Shown here piece after piece: positions 30,501-43,477 of a stretch of 64,000 nt of DNA (position 1 is its first letter; the number at the start of each line of letters is the position of its first letter). The stretch spans positions 2,356,001 through 2,420,000 of the forward strand of contig JAPFFF010000004.1 of NCBI GenBank assembly GCA_039105265.1. Reading direction: 5' to 3'. This DNA comes from Tritrichomonas musculus (lineage: Eukaryota > Parabasalia > Tritrichomonadida > Tritrichomonadidae). The notes under the pieces were generated by a model. It was not told the DNA's origin, did no database searches, and saw nothing but the letters and a program-made list of their open reading frames with translations. Position numbers and translations under genes: made by a program.

Positions 30501-31904
30501 CTTAAAGAATTTAATTTCCAATTTTTTAATACAATTTTATAATTGTGTATTTAAATGAAATTTAAAAATTGTGTATTTTCATCGAATTTAAAATTTTGTA
30601 TTTAAATAAAATTCCAAATTATTTATTTAAATGATATTTAAGATTATTTATTTCAATCAAATATCAAATTATTCATTCAAATGAAATTTCATACCATTGA
30701 TTTAAATTCAATTAAAAATCGTGTTTTCTGATACAATTACAAATTATACTTTCCAATACAGTTATAAATTATGATTTCAAATACAATTGTAAATTAGTAG
30801 TTTCAATATAATTATGAATTATATATTTGAGTACTATTTCTAATAATATTTTTCAATAAGATTAATTATTATGAATTTCAATGACATTCAATAATAATTT
30901 TAATTATATTCATTTTTGATTTAATATAACACCATTATATTTAGCTGTTAGCAAAGAAAATATTGAAATTATAAAATTATTAATAAGCAAAGATATGCTT
31001 GATATCAATATTCCATATATTTACATTGACTTTATTTATGAAATTCAAAATTTAATATTTAAATCACATTCGTAATTATATTCACACCCATTTATTTCAA
31101 TAAAATCAAAAATCATGTATTATAATAAAATCAAAAGTTATACATTTGAATGGCATTCAAAATTAATTATTTCAATGAAATTTTTATTTTTTCATTTTTA
31201 TAAAATTTTAACATTAAATTATAATGAAATTCAAAATTAATTTTTTAATGCAATTTTAGTTCATATATGTTTATACTGTCCAAATTTTTTATATTTTAAT
31301 GAAATTAAAAATCATATAATTCAATGAAATTAATAATTTATATTTAAACAAAATTCGATTATTTTTCTTCTATAAAACAGCTTTATATTTGGCAATTGAA
31401 AAAGGTAATCTTGAAATTGTAAAAATATTGTTAAGTAATAAAAAACTTGATGTTAACATTCCATACATTTTCTTCGAATTTATATTTATGAAATTCGACA
31501 TTAAATGCTTTTATCTCATTTAAAGACACATTTATAAATCACATTTAAAATCAGATTTCAATGATATTCAAAATAATTCAATTTAATGCAATTAAAAATT
31601 AAATATTTGAATAAAATTAAATAATTAAATATATGAATAACATTTTAAAATATATTTCATATTATTTAATAAAAATGATTTCAATAAAAAGACACCATTA
31701 CACTTAGCTGTTCAAAAAGAAAATCTTGATATTATTAAACTTTTATTAAACAATAAAAGCATTAAAAAAAAAATTAAAGATGAAATTCATTTTTGTAATT
31801 GATGAAATCCTTTTACTTGTTTTAATGGTTTTCATTTAAACTTATGTAAAAAACCAATCGATTATGCAACAAACAGTGAAATCATAAAATTATTAAATCA
31901 TTGA
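27552..31904 (+). CDS. DUF3447 ankyrin gene with repeats separated by stop-filled spacers (array 1)
   Basis: The first block (27552-28691, ATG chosen by alignment with the paralogue at 37642; the frame is open from 27495) encodes about 380 residues. They include a conserved N-terminal domain and DUF3447 (SLIEYAAFFGSIQIF, YAIHGQNPEIIHILEE, CHHNDIANYIE), ending FVDINN before a GTAAGT at 28692. Single ankyrin units follow at 28918-29016, 29212-29310, 29474-29572, 30263-30361, 30923-31021, 31374-31472 and 31689-31784. Each reads about (K)TALYLAVEKENLEIIKLLL then DVNIP. The last piece, KKPIDYATNSEIIKLLNH, ends at TGA 31902-31904. Spacers of 0.2-0.7 kb with many stops separate the units. The protein should be a cytosolic ankyrin scaffold if spacers are removed from RNA; otherwise the chain is relic. 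See findings. Confidence 0.7.
28692..31688 (+). repeat. Inter-unit spacers of array 1: degenerate 24-26 nt tandem motif
   Basis: Between the ankyrin units the sequence is a run of imperfect copies of a 24-26 nt word, core TTTCAATNNNATT followed by an AATCATATA-like half. Clear runs lie at 29880-30240 and 30420-30900, for example TTTCAATACTATTC, TTTCAATGAAATTTC and TTACAATACAATTTC spaced 24-26 nt. The period is not a multiple of three and stops occur in all frames, so it is not a protein repeat. The motif reads in the same sense as the gene. Confidence 0.72.
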
Positions 31905-32964
31905 TTTTAGTAATTTAATAAATACTTTTTTTATTCCTTATTTTGAATTTACTTTAAAGAATTATTTTATATATATCATTAATTTACTTTTGTTGAGGTT
32001 TAAATATATAATTGACATTTATTAATTATGGTAAAATCGCAAATTGATAAATGCATCATATAAAAATTGTAATTATTGATGGAAAAAATTGAATATTTTT
32101 CAGAATATTCAGAATCTTCAATTATCATTCAAAAATTTAAAACTTAAAGTAGTCTTGGAAACCATGAGAATTCTCATATTTATAAATAGAAACAAAATAA
32201 ATCTTAAATTTTATTTATTAGTCAATGTTGACATAAAATTTTAAATTCCAATCATCTCTTTAGCGTCTTCATCTACTAGGTTTCTCTTGCATCAATTGGA
32301 AATGACCTAGTCATTTCATTCGAAAAAGAATGTGAAATCAATAAAAATGATAAAGCTTTAGATGAATTTGCTGCTGATTTGTTCAAGCCACTAAATATTC
32401 CCGTAACATAGTTTCGAAATGTATAAAAAATAAACTTTCGTTTTTTATATATATTTTATTTTATTTTTTTTTTTAATTTTTTCAAAATGCCTATTTATTT
32501 TCAATTGTTTTAATTATGATACATGACTAATACACGCTCATACGAAATGTATTAACTAATTATTTCAATGATTGATGTTCTTGATATGGAAAAATAAGAA
32601 TTTATTATTATTTTTTTATAATGATTTTGACAAATATTAATATCGCTCAGACTGATAGTTAAGTATTATTTTATATATATATATATAATGATTTTGACAT
32701 AAAATTGTATAATATGATTTTATGACGTCTAACTATTATTTATGAGAGAGTAGAATTAGCAGCTTAGATGGTACATTGAAAACAGTGTTGGTCAACGTTG
32801 AAGAAATTGATCAATGAGAGACCTTTTAAAACGCCATTGTTGACAAAGTTCACAAATAAATGGTCGTTGAATTTGATCGTCTTTTAAAATGACACTTTTT
32901 ACCCGTTATTAATGTTAATTCAACGATTGATTCAATTCGTTGAATAAATTTTTAAACAAAAAAA

Positions 32965-32998
<34 letters not shown>

Positions 32999-33501
32999 TA
33001 TTATGCACTAAACCGAATGATCATTTTTTTCTTCTATGCTGATTTGCTCAATAAGGAAAAAATAGGTTAGATTATGAAGATTTTATTCGATAAGAATTTT
33101 TAAGAATAAATGGATAAAAGCATACAATTTCACTTTAAAAGCATAAATCAGATAAAGTGCTAAAGAAAAAGCCCTCAAATAGTTAAGTAATTTTGAAAAT
33201 ATAAGAAATTCACCAATTGATTTGTCGTTAGAAAGCATATGAGTAAACATTTGAGAGCTATTATGAGCAAATGATGTGCACTTGTGATATAAAGCTGTTG
33301 ATTTTACTTAATTTCGTCTACGTTTTAGATTTATTGATATAGAAATAAAGTGTTGAGTCACGACGATTAAAAATAATACAAAAAAATTGAATTTAAATTT
33401 TTGTTGAAAATTTTTTTTTTCAATCTAATTTTCTGAAGGTTTATCTTTTTTCTATACAAAAAGTATTAAAGTTTTAAAAAATCGTATTTTATATATATTT
33501 C
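31905..33501. other. AT-rich spacer with A/TA runs and a possible orphan coding scrap
   Basis: A minute open segment at 32280-32411 (VSLASIGNDLVISFEKECEI..., ending TAG) has better codon character than its surroundings and may be the 3' end of a lost gene; it has no start codon of its own. An A run (32958-32982) followed by TA repeats to 33001 is a microsatellite. Otherwise nothing is recognised. Confidence 0.4.
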
Positions 33502-36500
33502 ATGATTACCGATTTTTTAGAATTTGTTGATCTTTTACGTAACAATAAAATTAAATTTAAGACAAATGAACTCAATAATGTTATTCAAAATTATACTTTT
33601 TATCATATTTCCCAAAATACAATTAATGAAAATGAAATGAAAAAAATTAATCTAAGTATTACAAATTCAATGATAATTATGATTGATCAAAGCAAAGAAC
33701 TTGACAGTGAAACAAATGAAAGATATATAATTTTGGGATTCGAAAAGACAATAATCTTACTTAAAATATCCATGTTACCTGTTCTTCAGCATATTCTTAT
33801 TGTAAACCCACAATTAAAAATATGTTTTTTATCCAATACAAATAATTTAATTAAATCTATGATTGAAATAAAAAATCATGAAGTTGTTGTCAATGATGAA
33901 TTTAATATTGAAATACATAGTTTTGAAGAAGAATTTCGCCTTATTGGAATGGAAAAACAAAGGAAAATTTGGTTATTCATTAGAAAATGCATTTCTGCCT
34001 ATTTGATAAAAAAGAGCTACTTTAAACAAAGCATTTTTAGGGTTGAAAAACATTTTTACGATTTAGAAAATGAAAACAGATTATCAAGATCAATGAGCAT
34101 TAATGATTTTATTGAATTAAGAAAAATTGGGTCTGGGAGCAGCTTTTATTCAATGCTAATTTATCATATACAAAAAGGAGAGTTGTTTGTGATTAAAAAA
34201 CCATTTGGTAATAGTCCAGAAACCCCAAAATTGATGGAAAGAGAGACCAAAAATTATTTACAATTTCAGAATATTTTTTTGCCGATTTATTATGGAACTG
34301 TGAAAGAAACCAAAAACATTGTTATTGAATTCATTACTGGCAAAACATTGGATAATGTTGAGAACAAATATTTAAGCTATGATGATAGAATTAATATTAT
34401 ATTTGAAATACTGATAGTAATCCAGTGTTTTCATGAACGACATTATATTTATCGCGATTTAAAACCAAATAATATTATGATCAATGAAAACAAAATGGTT
34501 GTACTTATTGATTTAGATAGATTAATTGAAGTTGATGATTCAACTGAAACTTGTCACACATTAGATCTATTTCATGAATTTATCGATCCAGCAATCAATC
34601 AATTACAGCGATTTTCTTATGAAACCGATATTTTTTCTGTTGGAAAGATTATTAAATATATAATGAAAGGCTCGGAAACAAAAGATATTTTTTTGGAGAA
34701 TCTTAGTAATAAATGCATCAGTAATAATATAAGAAAAAGGCCAAATATTTTTGAAATAATCCAAGAATTTATTTCGGTATATCAAAAAGAAATTAAAATA
34801 GATAATTTTCTAGCTAAATACAAAGATCATTTTGAAAATTTTGTTATTATTAATAAAATTATAAATATACCTTTTGTTATAAGAAATCCAATAATCCTAA
34901 ATGAAATAGCAATTTGTTTTATTACAAAAAAATATGTAAGAGAAGATATCTCAAAAGCTATTCATTATTATTCATTAGCCGCAAAATTCAATTATCCAGA
35001 ATCAAATTATAATCTTGGTATAATTTATATGATGAGTGACCAAAGAGATTATAATAAAGCTGCACATTATATGACTCTTGCAGCAAATCAAAATCATTCA
35101 AATGCACAATTCTTTCTTGGCATTATATATAAACTTGGATTAATTGGTGAAAAAAATATCAATAAATATTTAAATTATATGAACTTGTCTGCAAATCAAA
35201 ATAATCTGGAAGCATTATATGATCTAGGAACATTTTATGGTGAAGGACAATATTGTCAAATAAATATGCAAAAAGCTATTCATTATTTAACACTTGCTTC
35301 AAATTTAAATGATTCACGCTCTAGTTTAATTCTTGGTTTAATTTATGGAAAAGGATATTGTTGGCAAAAAGATATAAACAAATCAATCCATTATCTTACT
35401 CTGGCAGCCAATAACAATGACCCAACAGCACAATTTTATCTTGGTATGACTTATCTACAAAACAGATCGATTAATCAATATATTGAAAAAGCAATTAAAT
35501 ACCTTACTCTTTCTGCAAATCAAAATTACTCAGAGGCTCAGTTTAATCTTGGTGTTATTTATGATTCTGATGAATATGTAAAAAGAGATATTAAACTGGC
35601 AATTTTTTATTATTCACTATCTGCAAATCAAAATAATATGTATTCACAAATGAATCTTGCTAATATTTATTATGAAGGAAAATATGTCAAACAAGACATT
35701 AAGAAAGCATTTCATTATTATTCACTTGCAGCAAATCAAAACAATCAAATTGCAATGATTAATCTGGGAATTATTTTATTAAAAGGAGAAAATGGTGAAA
35801 TAGATATTAAACGTGCAATTGAATATTTTGAATTAGCGGCTGAACAAAATAATTCAATTGCACAATTATATCTTGGTATAATATTTATATCTAATTATTA
35901 TGGCATAGAAAAGAAAGATAAAGGAATTTATTATTTGACTCTTGCTGCAAATCAGAATAATTCAGAAGCTCAATATTATCTGGGAATTATTTATTCCACA
36001 AATGAATATACTAAACAGGATATGGAAAAAGCAATTCATTATTTTACACTGGCAGCTAATCAAAATAATACAGATGCTTTATTTAATCTTGCTGTTATTT
36101 ATGAAAAAGGAAAATATGTCAAAAGAAATATAGAAAAATCAATGCATTATTATACATTGGCAGCAAAACTAAATGATCAACAATCCATGATTAATCTAGC
36201 TATATTATATATTTCAAAGGAACATATACAGCAAGATATCAACAAAGGAATTTATTATTTTACTTTGGCAGCAAATAAAAACAATTCAGATGCTCAATTA
36301 TGTCTTGGTTTTGTATATCTTTTAGAAGAGTTTTCTGTTTATAATGCTAAAAAAGGATTATACTATATACTTTTAGCATCAAATAACAATAATAGAAAAG
36401 CAAATTTCATTCATGCATATTTTCTTCATGAAGGAAGTATTATTAAAAGAGATATTCAACAAGCTATTAGTTTATATAAAAATGCTTCAAATGTTTATGA

Positions 36501-37076
36501 TCAATATGCTAAAAACAACCTTGGTGTTATTTATAAGAATGGATTTGGAAATGAAATCCCAAAAAGGATTGGCAAGCAATTGAATATTTCAAAGAAGCAA
36601 TTACTCAGCATAAAGATTATTTATCAATGTATAATTTGGCACATTTATATATATATAACGAACCATTTAATCAAAATACTTTAGAATGGATTAAATTATT
36701 AATTGTGTTATTTCATCGATTAGATCAATCATTTTTTTTATTATGGATAGCATTAATTAAAAATTTTGGTTTCGATTCGAAGGCAATTTTATGTGAATTT
36801 ATAAAACTGATCGGAAATGAAGCTGAAAAATTCTTCTCACTAATTGAATATGCAATTTCACAAGCAAAAAAAATGGGAAAACCTTATTTCGATGGTTTAT
36901 ATGAATCGTATCGTAATATAGATTTCATATATGATAATAAAATACAGCCAATTCATTCACCTAATCCTCTAAACATAAATTCAACAAATCATCATAAAGA
37001 TTTTGTCCATAAATATCCAAATGCAAGAAATCTTTCATTTCAATTTTATGATGGATTTGGAAAAGATTTATTATAA
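33502..37076 (+). CDS. Protein kinase with 16 Sel1 repeats, reading frame broken once near its end
   Basis: The main frame (33502-36684) has an N-terminal domain of about 200 aa, then a kinase domain (about 208-435). It shows a glycine loop GSGSSFYSML, an ATP lysine in LFVIKKPF, a catalytic loop HYIYRDLKPNNIM (YRD for HRD), DLD for DFG at IDLDRL, and DIFSVGKII. The APE motif is not recognisable. From about residue 470 there are 36-aa Sel1 repeats, each near DI.KAIHYLTLAANQNN..AQ.NLG.IY. Repeat 15 is intact. Repeat 16 continues in the -1 frame (DWQAIEYFKEAI, then MYNLAHLYIY) and the protein ends FYDGFGKDLL at 37076. The switch lies at CCCAAAAA (36558-36565). Catalytic residues are mostly kept, so kinase activity is possible; Sel1 repeats suggest a docking scaffold. 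Confidence 0.88.
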
Positions 37077-37641
37077 TAAAAAATTCATGAGTAATCAATT
37101 TGAAATATCTTTTAATTTCTCTATTTTTTTATTTTACTAAGTAGGATTTCAAAATTTGTAAAGATATTAAATATCGCATATTACCTTTTTTATTTTTAGG
37201 ATAATGAAGGACTGTTAAAACTTTGTATGCAGTTTTCACCTTGGTATTCAATTAAAAATAGTCCAAAAGTGCACATGTTACATCATATATAAATGATTTT
37301 AATAAAGATAATAATTTTTGATTGATGACAAGAAATCTAATAAATAATGTGATAAATAATCATCATTCATTATTCAATCAAAAGTTTTTTCTAATGTTCT
37401 TCACTTTTTTGGTAAAAAAAAGTTAATATATTATGCGAAAATAAAAGAGTTTGTCAATTGATAAAAATGGTGAATACCTTACGCTCCAAATACTTATTGA
37501 AAGCCTTTAAAATGTTTATTATGTGAATGAAATCATTGATAGATGAACGAAAATTTTTACTTATAGGATATGACCTTTTAAGAATTCAAAAAATACAGTA
37601 CTCTCTGAAAAAATTGAAAGATATTTTTTTTTCCATTTTCC
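37077..37641. other. AT-rich spacer before array 2
   Basis: 565 bp without gene or clear repeat. Two CCATTTTCC-like pyrimidine words immediately precede the ATG at 37642 and could hold the transcription start, but this is weak. Confidence 0.45.
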
Positions 37642-40600
37642 ATGGAGATTGAAAAACTCTTGATTAAAAAGAGACAAATTCAAGAAAAAATCTTGGAGTA
37701 TATTGAAAGCGAAGAAGATGAAAAAGCAAGCTTTCAAGCATTATCTCAACAATTAGATGATTTTCAAATTCAAGAAGATTCACTCGAATTCAAATCATTT
37801 CTTCATTTAATAGTAGCTATATCAAACAACCATCACCGAAACTCAGATTTTTTCACAAGAATTTCTCAAATCATATTAAAATATACAGATTCCCTTAAAA
37901 AAATATCAAATACACAAATATTTGAAATTTTCAAAACTAACAAGAGACTTCTTTTGTTTCTTCTTCAAGAAAATCTTTTGGTTATTGATGATCACATTGC
38001 CAAAAAAATTGAAAGTTTTAGATCGGCCAAATATCCTCAGTATTTCTTACCCGAACTAAAACCTTTCATTAACCGAGAAACATATGACAAATATTCTAAA
38101 GAAATTGGCGACAACTTTGAAGAAAATCGAAATATTGGTGAAAATGAAAACTACATCAGTCAATTAATTCGAAACGATTCACTTGACGAGTTCATTTCAC
38201 TTCATCAGAAAGGTGATGTTGCACTAGACTCAAAAATTAAAGAATCAATATTTGAGACCAACTCATATCTTTTGAATGAAAAACCATCGTTAATTGAATA
38301 TGCTGCCTTCTTTGGATCATCTCAAATATTGAAGTACATTCAATTAAATGATATTAAATTGACCAAGTCATTGATGATTTATGCAATTCACAGTATGAAT
38401 TATGAATTAATTCATTTTCTTGAAGAAAATGAAATCAAACCAGATTATTCATCTTTTTATAAAGAATGCTTTAAAGAGTCTGTTTTGTGCCATCATTTAT
38501 CATTATCACAATATTTCATCGATCATTATTCAGATGATTCAGAAACTTTTTTCTATCTAGAAAGTTATAATTTTCAATATTTAAAGCCAAATAATATTAA
38601 AATTTCTTATTATCATTTAGAGTTCCTCGAATATGATTATTCAGATATCATTAAGCTTTATTTGGAAGATGATAAAAATGACGTGAATGAAAAAATAGAT
38701 CATATTTCAAATTCAAAATTTTAAATAGCATAAAGATTTCAAATTTTTGTTTTTTACAAATAAAATTTAAAATAATTTTGTTCCAATGATATTTTAAATA
38801 AATTATTTTTTGATCGAATTTACAATCAAATATTACCAATGAAATTTGAAATGATGACTTTTCATTATGTTTTATAATTTAAATATTCAATGAAATTTTA
38901 TGAAAAATATATTTTTAAAAATTCATTAATTCATCATGCAATTAATTATGAAAATATTGATACAGTTAAAGTTTTATTATCACATCCAAAAATTAATGCT
39001 AATGCCACTTATATTTTAATAGCAATTTTTTAAATAGCATTTCATGCTAAAATATTTTTAATTATGTTTGATATAATAAATTTTGAATAGGATTCAACAT
39101 TTCCACTTTAATAAAATTTTTTTTATGAAATTTTTTAATAAAGTTAATAAATAATAAATTCCAATTACATTTCATGATTAAATTTTTTTATGGCATTTCT
39201 TAATTATATGAACTTTTGGAATTTATAAACATATTAGATTAATATGATTTTAAATCTTTTTATTTTAATTCAGTTTCAATAAATAAAATTTATCACATTT
39301 TAAACAATATAATATAAATGAAATTCTAAAATATATATAATTTTATAAAACTCCATTATGTATGGCAATTGCTAAAGGAAACAAAGAATTGGTTCAAGTT
39401 TTACTGTCAAGTCCAAAAGTTGAGAAAAATCTTCCATCAATTTTAAGATTAATAATATTTAAATAAAATTATTAAATATATTTTTAATTTAATTTTAGAT
39501 AAATTGTTTTAATTACATTTCTAATGAAATTATTTTAATTCAGTTTGATTTCATTAATTTATCGCATTTTAAATTAATATTAATTCAATTTAATTCAATT
39601 TTTTCAATGACATTCATTATTCTTTTCATAGAATTTATAAATTATTTTTTTTATAACGTAAAAAACAATATTTTTCAAGAAATTTTGAAATGATAATTTT
39701 AATCAAATTCTTAAAATTTTAATTATATCATATTTCAACTATTTAAATTTTTAATGGAATTTCAATTTGAATATATTAAAAATGTTCTTTTTGTTAATTT
39801 CCAAACCTCCTCTATATTATGCAGTTTGTAAAAAAAATCCCGAAATAGTTCAACTTTTGGTATCCAATCCAGAAATTGATGTAAATCAACCTTTTGTTTT
39901 TATGGTTATATTTTTATGAAATTTAATTCTATTAATTTTTAATTACATTTATTAAAAAAATTTTGTAATACAATTTTTACGCAAAATGATTTTATTCAAT
40001 TCAAAATATATTATTTTTATGAAATTTAAATCTTTTTGGTTTTAATTATGTTAAAATAAGATTTTTAAATAGTATTTCAAAAATAAAAAATTTTTCATTA
40101 CATTTCAAATTGATTCTTTTTTAATGAAATTAAACTAGATATTTTTTTTTATAAAATTTCATACGAATATCTTTAATTACATTTCAAGTTTCTATATTTT
40201 AATGGTATTGACAAATTTTTTATTTAATCGAATTACTAATTTGATTTTCAATGTAGCAACACCACTTTCTTATGCTGTTGTTAATAAATATACTGAAATT
40301 GTCAAAATTTTACTATCAAACTCAAAAATTGATGTTAATATCCCATTAATTTTCGAAAATTTATTTTAATAAAGTTCAAATTTTATTGGTTTATTATATT
40401 TTGAATAAAATTTGATAAATACAATTTTAAATTAAACTTTAAATTCAATTAAAAATTACTTTTTTTCATTCAATTTCAAATTAAATTATATTTCAATTAT
40501 GTTTGAAATCACTTTTTTTTAAATACAATTTGAAATCAAAATTTTGAATTACGTTTAAAAATTTAAAAATTTTTATGAAATTACTAACATAATTATTTTT

Positions 40601-42520
40601 TAATTCAATTTCAAAAGCACTTTTTAATTATGTTTTCCAACATAGCAGTTTTTATGAAATTTCCTAAAATTATTTTTGAGATGCCTTTGATTGTTGCCAT
40701 TTCCAAAGAATTAAATGATATTGTTAAACTTTTGGTATCACACCCAAGTTGCGATGTTAATCGAATTGCTATTCAAATTCTGAAAAATTAATGTAATTTA
40801 ATACAACTTTGATTTTATTATATTTTATTCGATTTATGATTTAATAACATTCAACTTTTATTTATTTAAACGATATTTCAAAATCTTTAATTTTTCAAAT
40901 GGAGTTACAAATTACTTTTTTTATTGCGTTTGAAAATCAGATATTTCAATAAAGTTCAAAAATAATTTGTTAATAAAACCTCATTATATCTTGCTATTGA
41001 AAACAAAAATAACGAAGCAATGAAAATTTTATTAGAAAAACCAGAAATTGATGTAAATTATCAATGTGTTAAAAATTAATATAATTTTATGCAATTTTAA
41101 TATTGAATATTTTAATACAATTTAATATTTTATTAAATAAAATTAAATATATCATTTAATAAGATTTCATTAAAATATTCTAATGGAATTTCATATAAAA
41201 TATTTCAATTTTATTACAATTGAAATATTTTAATGTAATTTCAAATCAATTATTTTAATGCCATTTTAAGTCAAACATTTCAATTTCATTTCACGTTTAC
41301 AATTTTGAATGACATTTCAAAATATTTTTTTTATCAAATTTTTAATTTTTTATTAATTATATTTCAACTCAATTTTTTTATAGAATTATAAAATAAAATT
41401 ATTTTATACAATTTTATTTCAATTATTTTTTATACAATTTCAGATAAAATTATTTTATCACATTTGATTTAATTAATTTTTATAAAATTTCAATAAATAT
41501 TTTTTAATCTCAACAAAACACCAATAAGCATAGCAATTGATACTGAAAATATAGAAGCAGTTAAACTTTTGCTTGAAAAACCAAACATCGATGTTAATTC
41601 ATACTCAATTTTAATGATGATTATTTGATAAAATTTATTATAAATATTATAAATGCCATTTTACATTTAATTTTTCAATTTTATTTCATTTGAAATATTT
41701 GAATGACATTTTGCATTATGTATTTCAACATCATTTTATTTCAAATAGTTCAATGAAATTTTATTAATTCAATTTTTAAATGCTGTTCAAAATAAAAGAA
41801 TTAATAAAATTTATACAAATAGCATTCAATAAAGTTAGAAATTAAGATTTTCAAATACAATTCATAAAAGAATTCTTTTAATTACATTCAAAATTCAATA
41901 TTAAAATCTAATTAAATAAAAAAATTCATACCACTCCTTTATATGATGCAATTGAAAAAGGAAATAGTGAAATAGTGAGCATGTTATTATCTAAATCAGG
42001 CATTGATGTAAATCTTGAAAGTATTTCAAGTATTAATTTGAATACAATTCTCATCAAAATATTTTTAATATAATTTTAAAATCAAAATTATTTCAATAAA
42101 ATTCAATTTAATTTTTTAATGATATTTTTCATAAAAGAATTTATAAATAACATTAAAATTAATTTTTCAATGTAATTATTAATAATATTTATTGAATAAT
42201 ATTTCTAATTCCAATATTTAATGAAATTGACATTTTTTTTTATTAAATACTATTTCTAATTCAAATATTCAATGAAATTAAAGACAAAAAATTTTAACGA
42301 AATTAATAATCTTATATTTAAACTCTAAAACACCATTACATCTTGCAGTTCAAAAGAATAATAGATGGATCATTTCTCTTTTATTGAAAAATAAGGATAT
42401 CAAAACCGATTCAACTGATGAAAAAGTTTTAAAGTGTTGTCTTATGATTTTAATATTTGCTTTTGAAGAAAGCCAATAGATTATGCTGAATCAGAAGAAA
42501 TAAAAAATTTATTCAATTGA
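37642..42520 (+). CDS. DUF3447 ankyrin gene with repeats separated by stop-filled spacers (array 2)
   Basis: The first block (37642 to about 38690) encodes the same N-terminal module as array 1 (NNHHRNSDFF, LLLFLLQENLLVIDD, SLIEYAAFFGSSQIL) and one ankyrin unit ending DDKNDVN; its frame stays open to 38724. Later units lie at 38917-39018, 39347-39445, 39803-39901, 40256-40354, 40678-40776, 40975-41073, 41515-41613, 41927-42025 and 42327-42422. They fit K TPLYYAV..N.EIVQLLVSNP.IDVN and none contains a stop. The tail RKPIDYAESEEIKNLFN ends at TGA 42518-42520. Start-to-start spacing is mostly 400-540 bp. It is parallel to array 1 in N-terminus, repeat style and tail, so the two are duplicates that diverged. 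Splicing, relic status or cassette use are undecided. Confidence 0.7.
38725..42326 (+). repeat. Inter-unit spacers of array 2: the same 24-26 nt motif
   Basis: The spacers carry tandem TTTTAATNNNATTT or TTTCAATTTCATTT words about 25 nt apart. The clearest run is 41180-41340, with starts 25, 25 and 25 nt apart. Others are at 39480-39620, 39950-40250 and 41640-41770. The core matches that in array 1, with T more often at the Y position. Confidence 0.72.
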
Positions 42521-43477
42521 CTGATTAATTTCATCAGAATAATCTGATTTTGAGTTATTCTCACTAAAAAAACTAATTTTATTTTATTTTATTTTTTATT
42601 TTAAATGAAAAAATATTGCTGCCTTTTTAGATTTTTAACTAATATACAGGTAAATTTTTCTTGTTAGAGCGGATTTTTAATGAATAGTGAATGAAATATA
42701 AAACAAATATTAATAACATTTTGTTTGCGGTATTATATATCATTTTGGGCAGTAAAAATGTTGTATAGTTCACATCACTTTCTTATTTTATTTCTCAGAA
42801 TGATCTTGGAATATTTGCTGATTCAAACTAAAGGTCTGTTACTAGTCAATTTGAACCAAAAAATTCAATAATGATTCATAAGTCTGTTAATTATAGGTTT
42901 TCAACTCCTGAAATTACATTATTATAATTTAGGAATATTTTCCTGAGGTATTATTGCGGAATTAGGAAATGGTTGCTATTAGATCTTAATATTATATTTA
43001 ATAATGTTATCAATTTGAGATAACTCACTCAATATTTTTTGAAAGGAAGATATTGAGTCAAAAATGATGATTTGAAAGAAAATAAAAAATGACATAGAAG
43101 ATTTTGTTTGCTCAAAAGGAAAAATTATAATATGCTACATTTAAATAATTGATGAATGAACTTTTTACCATACCTGATAATTTTTTGAGTCCACAAGATT
43201 AAAATTCATCAATTAAAAAGATGAGAAATTATTACAAAATATCAAAGATAAATATATATTTTATTTTAATACTGCCTATTTAGTTCTACATTTAATATTG
43301 GTTTATATGATGATATGAAATTTTAATAATCAAAATTGAAAAAAAAAATAAGACATTTTATTATTTTTTTGAAACAAACATTCTCAAATCTGAAAATCAC
43401 ACTTTCAAACAAATCATACATATTAAATAAGCTTTTTTTTTAAATAATATTCATTTAAATAAAAAAGATACTTCTTT
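42521..43477. other. AT-rich spacer, nothing recognised
   Basis: 957 bp between the 3' ends of array 2 and the convergent protease gene. No tRNA, coding frame or ordered repeat is visible. Confidence 0.55.

Noticed and set aside
28692-31688. CRISPR-like array of evenly spaced repeats
   Set aside because: The 24-26 nt words are degenerate and directly tandem without unique spacers, and the genome is eukaryotic; they fit a tandem motif rather than CRISPR.
28692-31784. Ordinary GT-AG introns between all ankyrin units
   Set aside because: Only the first boundary has a GTAAGT; I could not find a constant 5' or 3' motif at the others, so I do not annotate introns and leave the question open.
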